Below are positions 35,714-44,577 of a DNA stretch of 64,000 nt, piece after piece. Every line of letters begins with the position of its first letter. Position 1 is the stretch's first letter. The stretch is taken from assembly GCA_021325145.1 (NCBI GenBank), contig JAJPHR010000009.1, forward strand, positions 62,001 through 126,000, read 5' to 3'. The translations under genes and the position numbers were made by a program. Below the pieces are notes generated by a model that searched no databases, was not told where the DNA came from, and worked only from the letters and a program-made list of their open reading frames with translations. This DNA is from Verrucomicrobiota bacterium. Lineage in GTDB: Bacteria > Verrucomicrobiota > Verrucomicrobiia > Limisphaerales > Pedosphaeraceae.

Positions 35714-35773
35714 ATTTCGTTAGTCTCCGCAAATCGTAGCCGGGATTTCTCATATGTCAATCTCTGGCGAACC

Positions 35774-36400
35774 TTAGGATTGGGCTTGAAATTGGATTTT
35801 TTGGCCCGATGGCGCGCTTGCCGAATTGAGCTGGGCCGCAGCCAGATGGCAAAAGCCCAGACTCTTTTGCGCGCTCGGAAACAACCGGCTTTGTCCTTCG
35901 ACAAACAGGATGCCTTTCTCCAGGTCAACCCGTGCTCCCGCGTTTGGAAAAGGCTCGAAGATGTTATTCAGGAACTGCCGCGAATCGTCCGCCCAACGCA
36001 CGATATGCACTTCCCAGTCCGCCATCGGTTTCACAACGTGATTCAGCCCCGCCGCGGAGGGTCCCAGCAGGATTTCCATGGGATCGACATGGGGCAACAA
36101 CGAACCGACCGCAAATAAAACCAGTTTATCCGGCGGCCAGATCGAACGGCCCAGGGTTCGTACTTGATTGCTCTGCAACAGGGGAAGGCGGGGCAGGAAA
36201 AGCTCCTTTTGGAGCATCTGGACAACAGCCCGGAGTTGTCGGTTTGCCTGCTGCTCCGGGGTCAATTGAGGCCGCCATTGTTCTTCAGTCATTGGCCTTT
36301 CGGAACACTCGAAGCAAAAATGCTGCTCCACCTGCCGATCCGGAAAAGAATAACCCAGATTGATCGTCGCTTCTCGCTGACCGCACATCTCGCAAAGCAT
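35774..36400 (-). CDS. Zinc-ribbon protein (208 aa)
   Basis: 208 residues from the ATG at 36400; the frame is open further upstream, but that part is not protein-like and would overlap the divergent promoter. The N-terminus MLCEMCGQREATINLGYSF and HFCFECSER form two CxxC pairs, as in the N-terminal zinc ribbon of McsA/UvrB-accessory-like proteins. A helical and then alpha/beta domain follows (about 45-200) with no motif that I recognise. It is possibly a protein-quality or nucleic-acid accessory factor. The gene is divergent from the GspC-like gene. Confidence 0.7.
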   Translation of the reverse strand: MLCEMCGQREATINLGYSFPDRQVEQHFCFECSERPMTEEQWRPQLTPEQQANRQLRAVVQMLQKELFLPRLPLLQSNQVRTLGRSIWPPDKLVLFAVGSLLPHVDPMEILLGPSAAGLNHVVKPMADWEVHIVRWADDSRQFLNNIFEPFPNAGARVDLEKGILFVEGQSRLFPSAQKSLGFCHLAAAQLNSASAPSGQKIQFQAQS

Positions 36401-36540
36401 AAGGCGAGGATACTGCGGAGGGCGCAAAGCCGCCAGTCCCGTTTTCGCGGCGGGTTTCGGAAAATCCGACCGGAGAAGGATTTGCGGCAACTCGCATTTA
36501 TCGGTGGTGTTTATTTGCAAATGCCGTATATTACTTGGCC

Positions 36541-37425
36541 ATGAAACATAGTGCCAAAGCAGCCGCCCGCCTGTTCGGCAGTGTAGTGTCAGCCGCGGGA
36601 ATTGTGATGACCGCGCACGGAGCAGTGGACAACAATCCGTACCGCGCAATTATAGAACGGAATGTCTTTGATTTGAAGCCGCCCCCACCGCCGGTCGCGC
36701 CTCCGACGGTCACCAATACCCCCCCTCCGAACGTGAAGCTGACCGGCATCACCAGCATATTGGGCACGAAGCGGGCATTGTTTATGGTCGGGGCAGCGGC
36801 GCAGCCGGGCAAACCGCCCGGAAAAGAGGAATCTTATATCCTTGAAGAAGGCCAGCGCCAGGGTGTGATTGAGGTCCTCGAGATCAACCAGAAAGCGGCC
36901 ACCGTTAAAATCAAGAACGATGGAAATGAGTCGGTTATTGCCTTGGATACCTCCGCCAAGCTTCCGAGCGGTCCGGGGGGACCTCCCGCACTTCCCGGCT
37001 TGCCCGGCGCACCCCACATGCCAACTCTCGCCGCCCCGTCGAATGCCGCTTACAATCGCCAGCCAACCGGCGGCGCAGGGGTGCCGGTTCCCAATTTTTC
37101 CCAATACAGCCAATCTGGCGCAAATAACGGCAACGGTTTGTCCACTCTGCCCACCCGGGCATTGCGAACCGGGAATGGAGTGGACCCATTGCAACTGCTG
37201 GGACAACAGCCCCAACAGGCACAACAGGCCCAGTCAGACCCGCTGCAACAAACGGCCAACCTGAGCCCGGAGGAAAAGTATGTCATGATGGAGGTCGAGC
37301 GCCAACGCACAAAGAGTCTGACCGAAGCCGGTCTCCTTCCTGAAATGCCGCCCACGCCTTTGTCCCCGATGTTGCAGCAGAATAACGAGGGGAACAACAA
37401 CAACGGGACCACGGGCCGCCGGTAA
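36541..37425 (+). CDS. GspC/PulC-like type II secretion protein (orphan)
   Basis: 294 residues from the ATG at 36541. An N-terminal hydrophobic segment (about 8-27) is followed by NPYRAIIERNVFDLKPPPPP, the 'homology region' start of GspC-like proteins, then LTGITSILGTKRALFMVG and ESYILEEGQRQGVIEVLEI, a short beta domain like the GspC HR. The rest is Pro/Gly/Gln/Asn-rich and ends in NNNNGTTGRR. It would link inner and outer membrane parts of a type II secretion or competence system. No other gsp gene lies nearby, so it may act with a secretin encoded elsewhere. A TATATT box precedes it. Confidence 0.6.
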   Translation: MKHSAKAAARLFGSVVSAAGIVMTAHGAVDNNPYRAIIERNVFDLKPPPPPVAPPTVTNTPPPNVKLTGITSILGTKRALFMVGAAAQPGKPPGKEESYILEEGQRQGVIEVLEINQKAATVKIKNDGNESVIALDTSAKLPSGPGGPPALPGLPGAPHMPTLAAPSNAAYNRQPTGGAGVPVPNFSQYSQSGANNGNGLSTLPTRALRTGNGVDPLQLLGQQPQQAQQAQSDPLQQTANLSPEEKYVMMEVERQRTKSLTEAGLLPEMPPTPLSPMLQQNNEGNNNNGTTGRR

Positions 37426-37555
37426 TTTGCTTGCCGGCAGTTACCTGAATATTTTCCACGCACGGCAAAGCTGCCACCAAAGGAGCGGCTTGATGCTGCT
37501 TCAACAATGCGGTGTAATGCTAATTCCAGCTTGAAACTGCACTTTTGCTCCGCAA

Positions 37556-37620
37556 ATTCAGAGACGGCCACAGATAATGAACCAGGCCGGCTTTCTCATT
37601 ATCCGCGGCCGTCTCCGAAT
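37556..37620. repeat. 65-base near-palindrome
   Basis: Outer arms ATTC/GAAT, then GAGACGGCC/GGCCGTCTC (9 bp perfect), a 3x3 internal loop, then GATAATGA/TCATTATC (8 bp perfect) around a 15-base loop. It lies 130 bases past the GspC-like stop. It lacks a T-tract, so it is more a structured or mobile element than a terminator. Confidence 0.75.
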
Positions 37621-37938
37621 CTGTGAGGAATGCTGCAATTGCGAACAAAAATGGTATAATGCCTCAGTGAAGTGCGGCACAAACGGCAGGCAGCGCCAAC
37701 GGCGCAGCCTCATGCCAGCCTGGGGCGGCGGTTCGGATTTCCTGTCGCAAACATCATCAGGGCCGTAAGCCAAGTCCAAGGTCTTCCAATGCCATTAATC
37801 ATCGCAAGCCAAACCACGCCCGATTGATGGATCGCTCGCTGGCGCTTCCCGGTTTGTTTTGTACTGATTGCCTGGGCCGATGGCCGAGGCTGGCATGAAT
37901 AGGGCCTTTGGCCCGTCACCAGATCCGGGAGCGACAAG

Positions 37939-38055
37939 GTATGAAGTCCCACCTTCTGGCGGGACCCGCGCGAACACGATGACTTGGAAAATTTCCAACC
38001 TGCTTCGCAATGCGTCAGCCCTACCGGCTAAAGCCGGACTCCGCACCTTGGAATG
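37939..38055. repeat. Dispersed palindromic repeat, copy B
   Basis: The left part resembles ATGGAGTCCCGCCTTC-AGGCGG; the right part carries CTACCGGCTAAAGCCGGACT followed by TTGGAATG, preceded by AATTTCCAA. It is clearly collinear with copy C at 50187-50307. Confidence 0.7.
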
Positions 38056-38090
38056 TCTCAGCCGCGATTCCAAGCCTGCTTAATGGGCAA

Positions 38091-38118
38091 ATAAAAAAGC
38101 CGCCCTTTCGAGCGGCTT
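38091..38118 (-). terminator. Intrinsic terminator of the PEP-CTERM gene
   Basis: Stem AAGCCGC/GCGGCTT (38097-38103 with 38112-38118) with an 8-base loop, followed on the minus strand by TTTTTTAT. It lies just beyond the stop of the PEP-CTERM gene. Confidence 0.9.
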
Positions 38119-38143
38119 GTGAAGAAGTTACGAACCCAATGGG

Positions 38144-38821
38144 TTACTTGCGGCGGCGGAACAAGAGCAAGCCAGCCGCGCCCAAACCAGCCAACGCGAT
38201 CGTTGAGGGTTCGGGAGCTGGGGTAACCAAGCTGAAGCTGGTCCAGCCAGCATACGTGGTAGGCTCGGCCGGATTAGCACCTCCGCCCAACAACGTTCCG
38301 GTGACGACAGTGCCGCTTCCGATTTGGGAATTCGGATCACCGCTGGCGAACGCAGCCAGAGCTTGCGCCCAAGTCGTGACAGTTCCACCCTCAGTGGAGA
38401 ACGCGCCAAAGCACCAATTGATCGTGCTGTTTCCTGGAACACCCGGGACTACGAATGCACCAAGTGAAACCATCGTCCCAGCCGGCCTTGCCGTTGCCGT
38501 TGCAGCGGTCTGGAAAGGCACAGTAGTTCCCACTGACATCTGAGAAGGGACTGTGCTGCTGGTCGAATACAGGAATACCATGTCATACCCAGCCTGCAAC
38601 GGAACGCCACCGTACACTGTCGTGCCCAAAGGAGTTCCGCCGTTTTGATAGCTCGTGGTTCCCGGATTGCCAACCTGCTGAACGCCAGGACTGGCTGGAT
38701 TGGGAGAGAAGATCGGCGCGACAAAGGTGCCTTTCGAGAAGTTACCAATGTCGATGGTTCCCTGGGCAAACGCGCCCAAGGTCGCGGCACTTAGAACCGC
38801 TGTGAGGATTATTTTCTTCAT
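38144..38821 (-). CDS. PEP-CTERM sorting-domain protein
   Basis: 225 residues. A signal peptide (1-19, ending AFAQ) leads to a beta-rich, Ser/Thr/Gly-rich body. The C-terminus has PAPEPSTIALAGLGAAGLLL and FRRRK: a PEP motif (here PEPST), one helix and a basic tail, the exosortase-recognised sorting signal. It should be processed by exosortase and exported or anchored; no exosortase gene is in the window. The body is like short PEP-CTERM proteins of Verrucomicrobia that are associated with extracellular polysaccharide. It has its own terminator. Confidence 0.9.
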   Translation of the reverse strand: MKKIILTAVLSAATLGAFAQGTIDIGNFSKGTFVAPIFSPNPASPGVQQVGNPGTTSYQNGGTPLGTTVYGGVPLQAGYDMVFLYSTSSTVPSQMSVGTTVPFQTAATATARPAGTMVSLGAFVVPGVPGNSTINWCFGAFSTEGGTVTTWAQALAAFASGDPNSQIGSGTVVTGTLLGGGANPAEPTTYAGWTSFSLVTPAPEPSTIALAGLGAAGLLLFRRRK

Positions 38822-38881
38822 GGTTTGGATTTGGTGTAGGTTGTTAAGTAGTCGTTTGGTTAATTGCTTTCTGGCATTCGG

Positions 38882-39631
38882 TTATTGGACGGTGAAGTTT
38901 TGCGGCCAGCTGAAGGCGACGCCCTGGTTGTTCTGATAGAAGAATCCTTGACCCACGCCAATCAGCGGACCGTTGGTGGCGTTCACAAGGTTGTTGTAGG
39001 CGGGATTTCCGACTGTCCACGTGTAAGGAGCATAGGCGTTTTTGTTAAAACCTATAAAGCTACCACCGATCAAGAAGAGAACACTGTCGCCCGCTCCGTT
39101 GGTCGGGCTGGCATTAGACAGACCACCAGCCAAGCCTAAGAATGCCAAGTTGGTAGCCACCGGCCATTGAGAGCCTTGCAAGCTGTAGCCCGTCGGAATG
39201 TTATTGGTCGAACCCTGCACCACCGTGCCAACGAAGGTATTCGTGAACACAGTTCCGGGATTGTTAAAATAGAAGCCGGTACCAGGGACCAGTTGAAGGT
39301 TTGGGTTTCCCCAGCCACCATTGCTTACACCAGCGCCGGGAGCATACGGATTGCTCACATCACCGTTAACAAACCCTGTCCCACTCCACTGCAGAACAGT
39401 ACAGCCGAGTGCTGGGCTGTATGCACCCGCGTTGGTGCTGCTCCCTAGAAAGAGTGCGTTGACCGAGTTGTCCGTCGCGTTCAGCGGATTGACCAGCATG
39501 TTATAGCCGTGAGGAATCACGACATTCACATAGCCGACCACGTTGACCGAATAGACGTTTTGCGCTGTCGCACTGGACAACGCCCCTACCGCAAAGGCTG
39601 CGGCGCCTAATACTGCTGTATTTGTTCTCAT
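38882..39631 (-). CDS. Verrucomicrobial secreted protein (VYSVNVVGYVNV family)
   Basis: 249 residues. A signal peptide (about 1-23, ending ATA) is followed by QNVYSVNVVGYVNVVIPHGY, which I recognise as a recurring start of secreted proteins in this phylum. The body is all-beta and rich in Asn, Gly and Tyr, as in an extracellular or outer-membrane-associated protein; no enzymatic motif is seen. Its C-terminus is FSWPQNFTV. It lies 60 bases upstream of the PEP-CTERM gene on the same strand with no terminator between, so they may be cotranscribed. Confidence 0.75.
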   Translation of the reverse strand: MRTNTAVLGAAAFAVGALSSATAQNVYSVNVVGYVNVVIPHGYNMLVNPLNATDNSVNALFLGSSTNAGAYSPALGCTVLQWSGTGFVNGDVSNPYAPGAGVSNGGWGNPNLQLVPGTGFYFNNPGTVFTNTFVGTVVQGSTNNIPTGYSLQGSQWPVATNLAFLGLAGGLSNASPTNGAGDSVLFLIGGSFIGFNKNAYAPYTWTVGNPAYNNLVNATNGPLIGVGQGFFYQNNQGVAFSWPQNFTVQ

Positions 39632-39858
39632 GTTTTTTTACGTTTGTTGTTACCGTGTGTGCCGCCACTATCTCAGACCCGCAATGGGGTGTCAACATAT
39701 TTTTCGCTTTTTTTTGAACATTTTCTAAGCCTGAATTTCATGCCCAAAACTAAGTCAAATTGACCCATCCCAATCCTTGATTTGTTCGCCTTGAATACCG
39801 GGTTTCTACGGGCTGATTACCGGCGGAATTATCACAACTGCAAGGTTTTGCCAATACT

Positions 39859-40992
39859 TCAGGGGCGAACCATCACCTTCAGAGCCCCGGGTTGTGGATG
39901 CGCCGCCAATTCGATGGCTTCCGCCGTCTTTTCCAAGGCAAATTCATGAGTGATGAGAGGGCGAATATCCAACCGCCTTGAGAGCACAAGTCGTGCCACT
40001 TCCTTCTGTAAAGTAAAGTCTGCTGAATAACTTCCAAAAATATCCTTCTCATCCACGCACACGTTGGACAAATCCAGTTTCGTCAGCGTCCCGCGCCGCG
40101 TGTGGGCAAAAAGCAACAGTTGGCCGCCTCCGCGTAACAACGACTGTGCTTCGGTCATCGCCTCATCCGAGGGCACGGCCAGCACGGCGGCATCCAACCC
40201 GCGTCCCCGAGTCAAACGGTCCACAATCTCGTTGAGAACGCCGCTGGACCGTGGAGGGTGGAGCGTGGAGCGTGGCGTCGTGTTGGTGGGCGCCTTGCCG
40301 CCTGAAGGCGGGACTCCGTGCCTCAGTTGATCAGGTTCTTTGGGATTGAAAACCCGCGTTGCTCCCCATTGGCGGGCAATTTCGAGCCTTGAGGAAAGAA
40401 AATCGGTGGCAATGACCTTCAGGCCTTGGAGCGCGAGCAGGCGCGTGAACACCAGCCCGATGGGCCCCTGGCCTGCCACCAAAACGGCGTCTCCCCGCAG
40501 CAGGTTAAGTCGTTTCACCGCTTTGAGGACGGTGTTGACGGGTTCCTGCATGGCACCTTCGACGAAGGTGTTGCGCGCGGGAATCTTCACCACGCCAGGC
40601 AGGACGAAGCGCATTACGCGGACGTATTCCGCATAACCGCCGCCGGCGGGTTCAAAGCCGGCGGTGATGCCGGTGCGTTTGTATTGCGCGCATTGGGCGA
40701 ATGACCGGTGCCGGCACGCATGACAATCGAGACAAGGCACGTGATGATGCAGCGCGACGCGATCGCCGACCCGAAAGCCCCTGACCCGCGCGCCAAGGCG
40801 TACGATGGTTCCGGCGGTTTCATGCCCAAACACTCGAGGCGGGGAGACGGTGCCATACTGAATTTTCTTGATGTCGGTGGGGCAGACGCCGCAGGCGGCG
40901 ACTTTGACCAGCAATTCGTCGCTCCGGATGCGGGGCACCGGCAGGGTCTCGAGCCGCAAATCATTGATGCCGCGATAAACGACAGCGCGCAT
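39859..40992 (-). CDS. Zinc-type alcohol dehydrogenase with in-frame repeat insertion
   Basis: 377 residues from the ATG at 40992; the longer open frame to 41430 overlaps the next gene and is not protein-like before this methionine. GHETAGTIVRLGARVRGFRVGDRVALHHHVPC and the four-cysteine structural zinc lobe (CLDCHACRHRSFAQC) are typical of medium-chain zinc dehydrogenases of the threonine/sorbitol type; GQGPIGLVF is the nucleotide-binding glycine motif. Between FNPKEPD and VLNEIVDRLT an insert of about 29 residues (codons at about 40240-40326) reads LRHGVPPSGGKAPTNTTPRS..., a translated genomic repeat. The substrate is unknown. Confidence 0.85.
   Translation of the reverse strand: MRAVVYRGINDLRLETLPVPRIRSDELLVKVAACGVCPTDIKKIQYGTVSPPRVFGHETAGTIVRLGARVRGFRVGDRVALHHHVPCLDCHACRHRSFAQCAQYKRTGITAGFEPAGGGYAEYVRVMRFVLPGVVKIPARNTFVEGAMQEPVNTVLKAVKRLNLLRGDAVLVAGQGPIGLVFTRLLALQGLKVIATDFLSSRLEIARQWGATRVFNPKEPDQLRHGVPPSGGKAPTNTTPRSTLHPPRSSGVLNEIVDRLTRGRGLDAAVLAVPSDEAMTEAQSLLRGGGQLLLFAHTRRGTLTKLDLSNVCVDEKDIFGSYSADFTLQKEVARLVLSRRLDIRPLITHEFALEKTAEAIELAAHPQPGALKVMVRP
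40240..40326. repeat. Repeat insertion inside the dehydrogenase (copy D plus heptads)
   Basis: Contains CCGCCTGAAGGCGGGACTCC, the left half of the dispersed repeat (reverse of copies A-C), joined to GAGGGTG, GAGCGTG, GAGCGTG heptads. The insertion leaves the frame intact, so the enzyme is probably still made. Confidence 0.85.
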
Positions 40993-41193
40993 CGTGCGGG
41001 GAATTTCGGCGGTCACGATGTTGAAGATAAGAGGAACGGGAGGTAAGGGCCAAGAAAATAGGCGAGGCGGGAAGGTAAACATCGCGCTGCGACGTCCCTG
41101 CCAACATGCCAACGGTGAGGAGCTGCGCTTGGTGTTGGAGGAGGCGGGTTTTGAGATTGCATCCCAGAAAAGCGTTAAACACAATCGAATGCC

Positions 41194-43878
41194 ATGACCG
41201 CAAAGAACCAAAGCCGCCTGGCAATCGCCGTGTTGGCAGTGGGATTGGCAGGCGGGCTGGGGTGGTTCTGGTGGTTGTGCTGCCGGAGTACAAAGATTGA
41301 TTTTCTGACGAAATCCGGATCCGCAGAGTGGATCCTCTATCCCAAACCGCCCGACGGTCTGGCCGAGACACACGGGCAGTTGAGCACGGAATTCCGGCGT
41401 CGTTTTGTTTTGGATCGGGTTCCCGCACAAGCCATTTTGGCAGTGCGGAGTTTGAAGCGGTGCGCGATTACTATCAATGGGAAGGCAGGCACCGGCTCCA
41501 GACTGGTGGCGAACTGGAGGCAGCCGCTTGAACTCGAGGTCTCAAGCATGCTGCAGGCGGGCACGAACGAACTTTCAGCCGTCGTATTTAATAGCAATGG
41601 TCCGCCCGCTTTGTGGCTTAGTTTCAAAGCGGGCGGCCAACGGCTGGATTCGGATCGGGACTGGGATTGTTCTGAGGCGGGAGCTGTCTGGCGCAAGGCT
41701 CGGCTGGCTTCAGAGCCGATGGCCCTGCAGAAAGGGAATCGACTTTTCGGAGGGGAGAACACGCTGGATTCGGCAATCAGGCGGTGGCGGGCATTGCTGG
41801 TGTTCGTGGTCCTTTCCGGCGGTGTCATCGGCACCGGTGCCTGGTGGCTTAAACGGCGCGGAGGAATTTCCTCCCAGCCGGCTGCCCCCGTGCTTTCACC
41901 GCGATTGGCAGCCTGGGCGCTCGCGGGCGTCGCCATCCTTTGGACCGCGCTTTTTCTGCATAACCTTGGCTTGTTGCCTAATACCGTTGGCTTCGACAGC
42001 CTGGATCATCTGGCTTACATCGATTTCATCCGCACCAACTGGGCGCTGCCGTTGCCGAGTGATGGGATGGAGATGTATCACGCCCCGCTCTATTACCTCC
42101 TTTGCAATGTGGTCCTGGCACCTTTTTTCGCGGGTGCTTTCAGCGATACGGTCATTTATGCGATGCGGATATTGGGACTTTTGATCGGGATCTCAAATTG
42201 CGTGTTCATCTTCCTGAGCTGCCGCTTGCTGTTCCCCTGGAGGGCGGGCGCGCAACTTTTCGGGCTGGTGCTGGCGGCTTGCCTGCCGGCGCACCTTTAC
42301 CTCTGCCACTATATTACCAATGAGCCGCTGGTTGCGGCTCTGGTGTCGGGCGCGATCTACTTTTGTTTGCGCATCGTCACGGGAAAGGTCGTTTCGTGGC
42401 GGCTGTCCGCGGCGGCGGGATTGTGCCTGGGCGGCGCACTGCTGACTAAAGTTACGGCGCTGCTGGCGGTGCCTTTTGTCGTGGGAGCACTGGCGCATTG
42501 GCTGTTAATTACCCGGCCCCGAGATTTTCGCGCCTGGACCGCCACGCTCGGAGTTCTGGCGGTGAGCAGCCTTGCTGTAGCCGGCTGGCATTACGCTCGA
42601 ATGTGGATTTATTGCGGCACGCCGATTATCAATATCCCGGGAACAGGGCCGGGGAGCCAACTTTGGGCCGACGACGGTTTTCGGACCAGCGCATACTATG
42701 CCCGCTTTGGTGAATGTTTGGTTCGTCCGGCTTACAGCGTGTTCAGCAGCTTTGGCGATGGTATTTACTCGACACTCTGGGGTGACGCGCTTTATGGGGG
42801 GCAGGCGTCAGTGGCTTTTCGTCCGCCTTGGAATTATGATTTGATGGCTATCGGCGCCCTGCTTGCGTTGACCCCCACGCTGATCATTCTGTTGGGGGCG
42901 GGCACGGCGTTCTGGAGGTTTGCGCGGCGGCCAGAGCCGGCTTGGTCATTGCTGATCGGTTTGGGCTGCGCGACGTTCGCCGCTGTGCTCTATGTGAGTC
43001 TCAAACTGCCTTTCTACTTCAACGTGAAGGCCTTTTATTGCTTGATCGCGCTGCTCCCGGTCTGCGCGTTTGGCGCGGTGGGTTGGGAAACCCTGGGCCG
43101 CAGGGTGGGGAAGTTTCAGATTATGCTGGCGGTTGCTTTGGGTGTATGGGCGATCAATGCTTATGCCTGTTTCTGGATCCCGAGTGGAGCGGCGGCGACG
43201 TCGGTCACACGCGGTTTGTTCCTCCTGCGGGAGCACCGGTTTGACGACGCTGTGCCGTTCTTCGAGGGCGTCCTGCGGCACGACCCGCGTAATGTTACGG
43301 CGAGAAAGATGTTCGCCATGGGATTGTCCGCTCAAAGCCAGCCCGAGGAAGCCCGCGCGCGCATTGAACCAGTGCTGAACGATGCCCCAGATGACGCCGA
43401 AGCTCGTCTGATGGTGGCATCAATCCTGGCCAGGCAAGGCCAGATGGAAGCCGCAGTCCACCAGGCGACGAAGGCATTGGAATTGGCCCCTGACCAGGCG
43501 GATGGCTATCCAAGTCTGTGTGAGTGGCTGTCGCGATTGGGCCGGGATCAGGAGGCGGCCACGATCGCACGGGAAGGATTGCGACTCAAGCCCACCAGTC
43601 CGGAACTGCATTATTTGCTCGGCTTGACCCTTGCGAAGCTCGGCGAGCAAGCGGAAGGTGCGGAGCAATTACGGTTGGCTTGTGACTTTAAGCCGGACGA
43701 AACATGGGCGGGCACTCTGGCGGCCGTCTATGCCAGGGCCGGACAGTTCGATCAGGCAATTGACGCCATTACCAAGGCAATCAAGCTGGCAGAAACTTCA
43801 GGTAATCAAGACTTGGCGGCGACCAACCGCAAGCTGCTTGAACTTTACCAGGCCCGGCGTGCCTTTCACCAGGAATGA
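41194..43878 (+). CDS. GT-C-like membrane glycosyltransferase with C-terminal TPRs (paralog 4)
   Basis: 894 residues. A first membrane helix (about 8-28) is followed by a 150-residue extracytoplasmic beta domain (DRVPAQAILAVRSLKRCAIT, TNELSAVVFNSNG, like a carbohydrate-binding jelly roll), then about eleven helices with GFDSLDHLAYIDFI in the first loop (acidic residues as in PMT/ArnT-like GT-C enzymes), then five or six TPRs and the shared ending GTLAAVYARAGQF...RAFHQE. It probably transfers a sugar to a protein or lipid at the outer face of the membrane. ATGA overlap with the next gene. Confidence 0.75.
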   Translation: MTAKNQSRLAIAVLAVGLAGGLGWFWWLCCRSTKIDFLTKSGSAEWILYPKPPDGLAETHGQLSTEFRRRFVLDRVPAQAILAVRSLKRCAITINGKAGTGSRLVANWRQPLELEVSSMLQAGTNELSAVVFNSNGPPALWLSFKAGGQRLDSDRDWDCSEAGAVWRKARLASEPMALQKGNRLFGGENTLDSAIRRWRALLVFVVLSGGVIGTGAWWLKRRGGISSQPAAPVLSPRLAAWALAGVAILWTALFLHNLGLLPNTVGFDSLDHLAYIDFIRTNWALPLPSDGMEMYHAPLYYLLCNVVLAPFFAGAFSDTVIYAMRILGLLIGISNCVFIFLSCRLLFPWRAGAQLFGLVLAACLPAHLYLCHYITNEPLVAALVSGAIYFCLRIVTGKVVSWRLSAAAGLCLGGALLTKVTALLAVPFVVGALAHWLLITRPRDFRAWTATLGVLAVSSLAVAGWHYARMWIYCGTPIINIPGTGPGSQLWADDGFRTSAYYARFGECLVRPAYSVFSSFGDGIYSTLWGDALYGGQASVAFRPPWNYDLMAIGALLALTPTLIILLGAGTAFWRFARRPEPAWSLLIGLGCATFAAVLYVSLKLPFYFNVKAFYCLIALLPVCAFGAVGWETLGRRVGKFQIMLAVALGVWAINAYACFWIPSGAAATSVTRGLFLLREHRFDDAVPFFEGVLRHDPRNVTARKMFAMGLSAQSQPEEARARIEPVLNDAPDDAEARLMVASILARQGQMEAAVHQATKALELAPDQADGYPSLCEWLSRLGRDQEAATIAREGLRLKPTSPELHYLLGLTLAKLGEQAEGAEQLRLACDFKPDETWAGTLAAVYARAGQFDQAIDAITKAIKLAETSGNQDLAATNRKLLELYQARRAFHQE

Positions 43879-44468
43879 ATCGCCGCATAGTCATCTGGCT
43901 CGCTATTGGTCTGGTTTTGGTGGCAGCGTTGCTGATCCTGATCATGACGCGCGTTTCGAACGGGCCGGCACTCGTTTTTGTCAAGTATGTGCAACCGGGT
44001 CAGTCCGGCCCAGCCTTCGCGGTTCTTACTCTCACCAATGTGACCAGTGATTATTACATTCCGAAGGTCTCCGCCGCGTGGGGCAATATTTTCCCGGCGT
44101 ATTTTTACCGTGAGAAGCCAAAACACTCCTGGATTCCAACTGCGGTTCACAAAGCACCGGCGCCCACCGCGGAATTGGCGGCAAGCTGGTCCGTTACGCC
44201 GGAATTTTTTATATCTGGCGGCGGGATTTCCACGGTCCTTATCCCGATCACGCCCGGAACCACGCCGCGAAAGGTCGGCTTCGACTATTTCATCCGGCGC
44301 CGCTATTCAGGCAAGAACGCGCTCATAAAAAAAGTGGTCAGCGTGACCAATCATCTTCGCCAGTGGCTGAAGTTAGGTGTTGATTGGCGTCAGCAGACGG
44401 TGTGGTGCCCAACCTACCTCTCCGTGCCCACGAATGGGGTTGTGGCTACGAACTCCGCGAATTTGTGA
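43875..44468 (+). CDS. Single-pass membrane protein (197 aa)
   Basis: The start ATG overlaps the stop of the glycosyltransferase gene (ATGA), so it is translationally coupled. One N-terminal helix (about 6-24) is followed by a beta-rich extracytoplasmic domain with LVFVKYVQPGQSGPAFAVLTL and WGNIFPAYFYREKPKHSW. No family recognised. Tight coupling suggests it acts with the upstream glycosyltransferase. It ends 110 bases before the next paralog. Confidence 0.7.
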   Translation: MNRRIVIWLAIGLVLVAALLILIMTRVSNGPALVFVKYVQPGQSGPAFAVLTLTNVTSDYYIPKVSAAWGNIFPAYFYREKPKHSWIPTAVHKAPAPTAELAASWSVTPEFFISGGGISTVLIPITPGTTPRKVGFDYFIRRRYSGKNALIKKVVSVTNHLRQWLKLGVDWRQQTVWCPTYLSVPTNGVVATNSANL

Positions 44469-44577
44469 CTCACAATAATCCATGGTATGCCAGCCCAAGC
44501 CCTCATGTCCTGACTGGGTTGCCTGGAGTTCCCTCCTGCCAACCGGTCTTTCCAGGAAGACCTTTGACTGCGCTTTC

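Larger units (their letters stand above)
37426..38143. other. Gene-poor stretch with two repeat elements
   Basis: 718 bases without a convincing gene. It holds a 65-base palindrome (37556-37620), dispersed repeat copy B (37939-38055) and the terminator of the PEP-CTERM gene (38091-38118). Short frames of about 60-90 codons over this region follow the repeats and have no protein-like character. Confidence 0.6.

Noticed and set aside
37577-38083. Several frames of 60-92 codons near the palindrome and repeat copy B
   Set aside because: They follow repeat DNA, have low-complexity translation and no ribosome sites.
40993-41430. Upstream extension of the dehydrogenase frame
   Set aside because: It would overlap the start of the glycosyltransferase at 41194 and is Cys/Pro/Gln-rich; the MRAVVYRG start fits the family.
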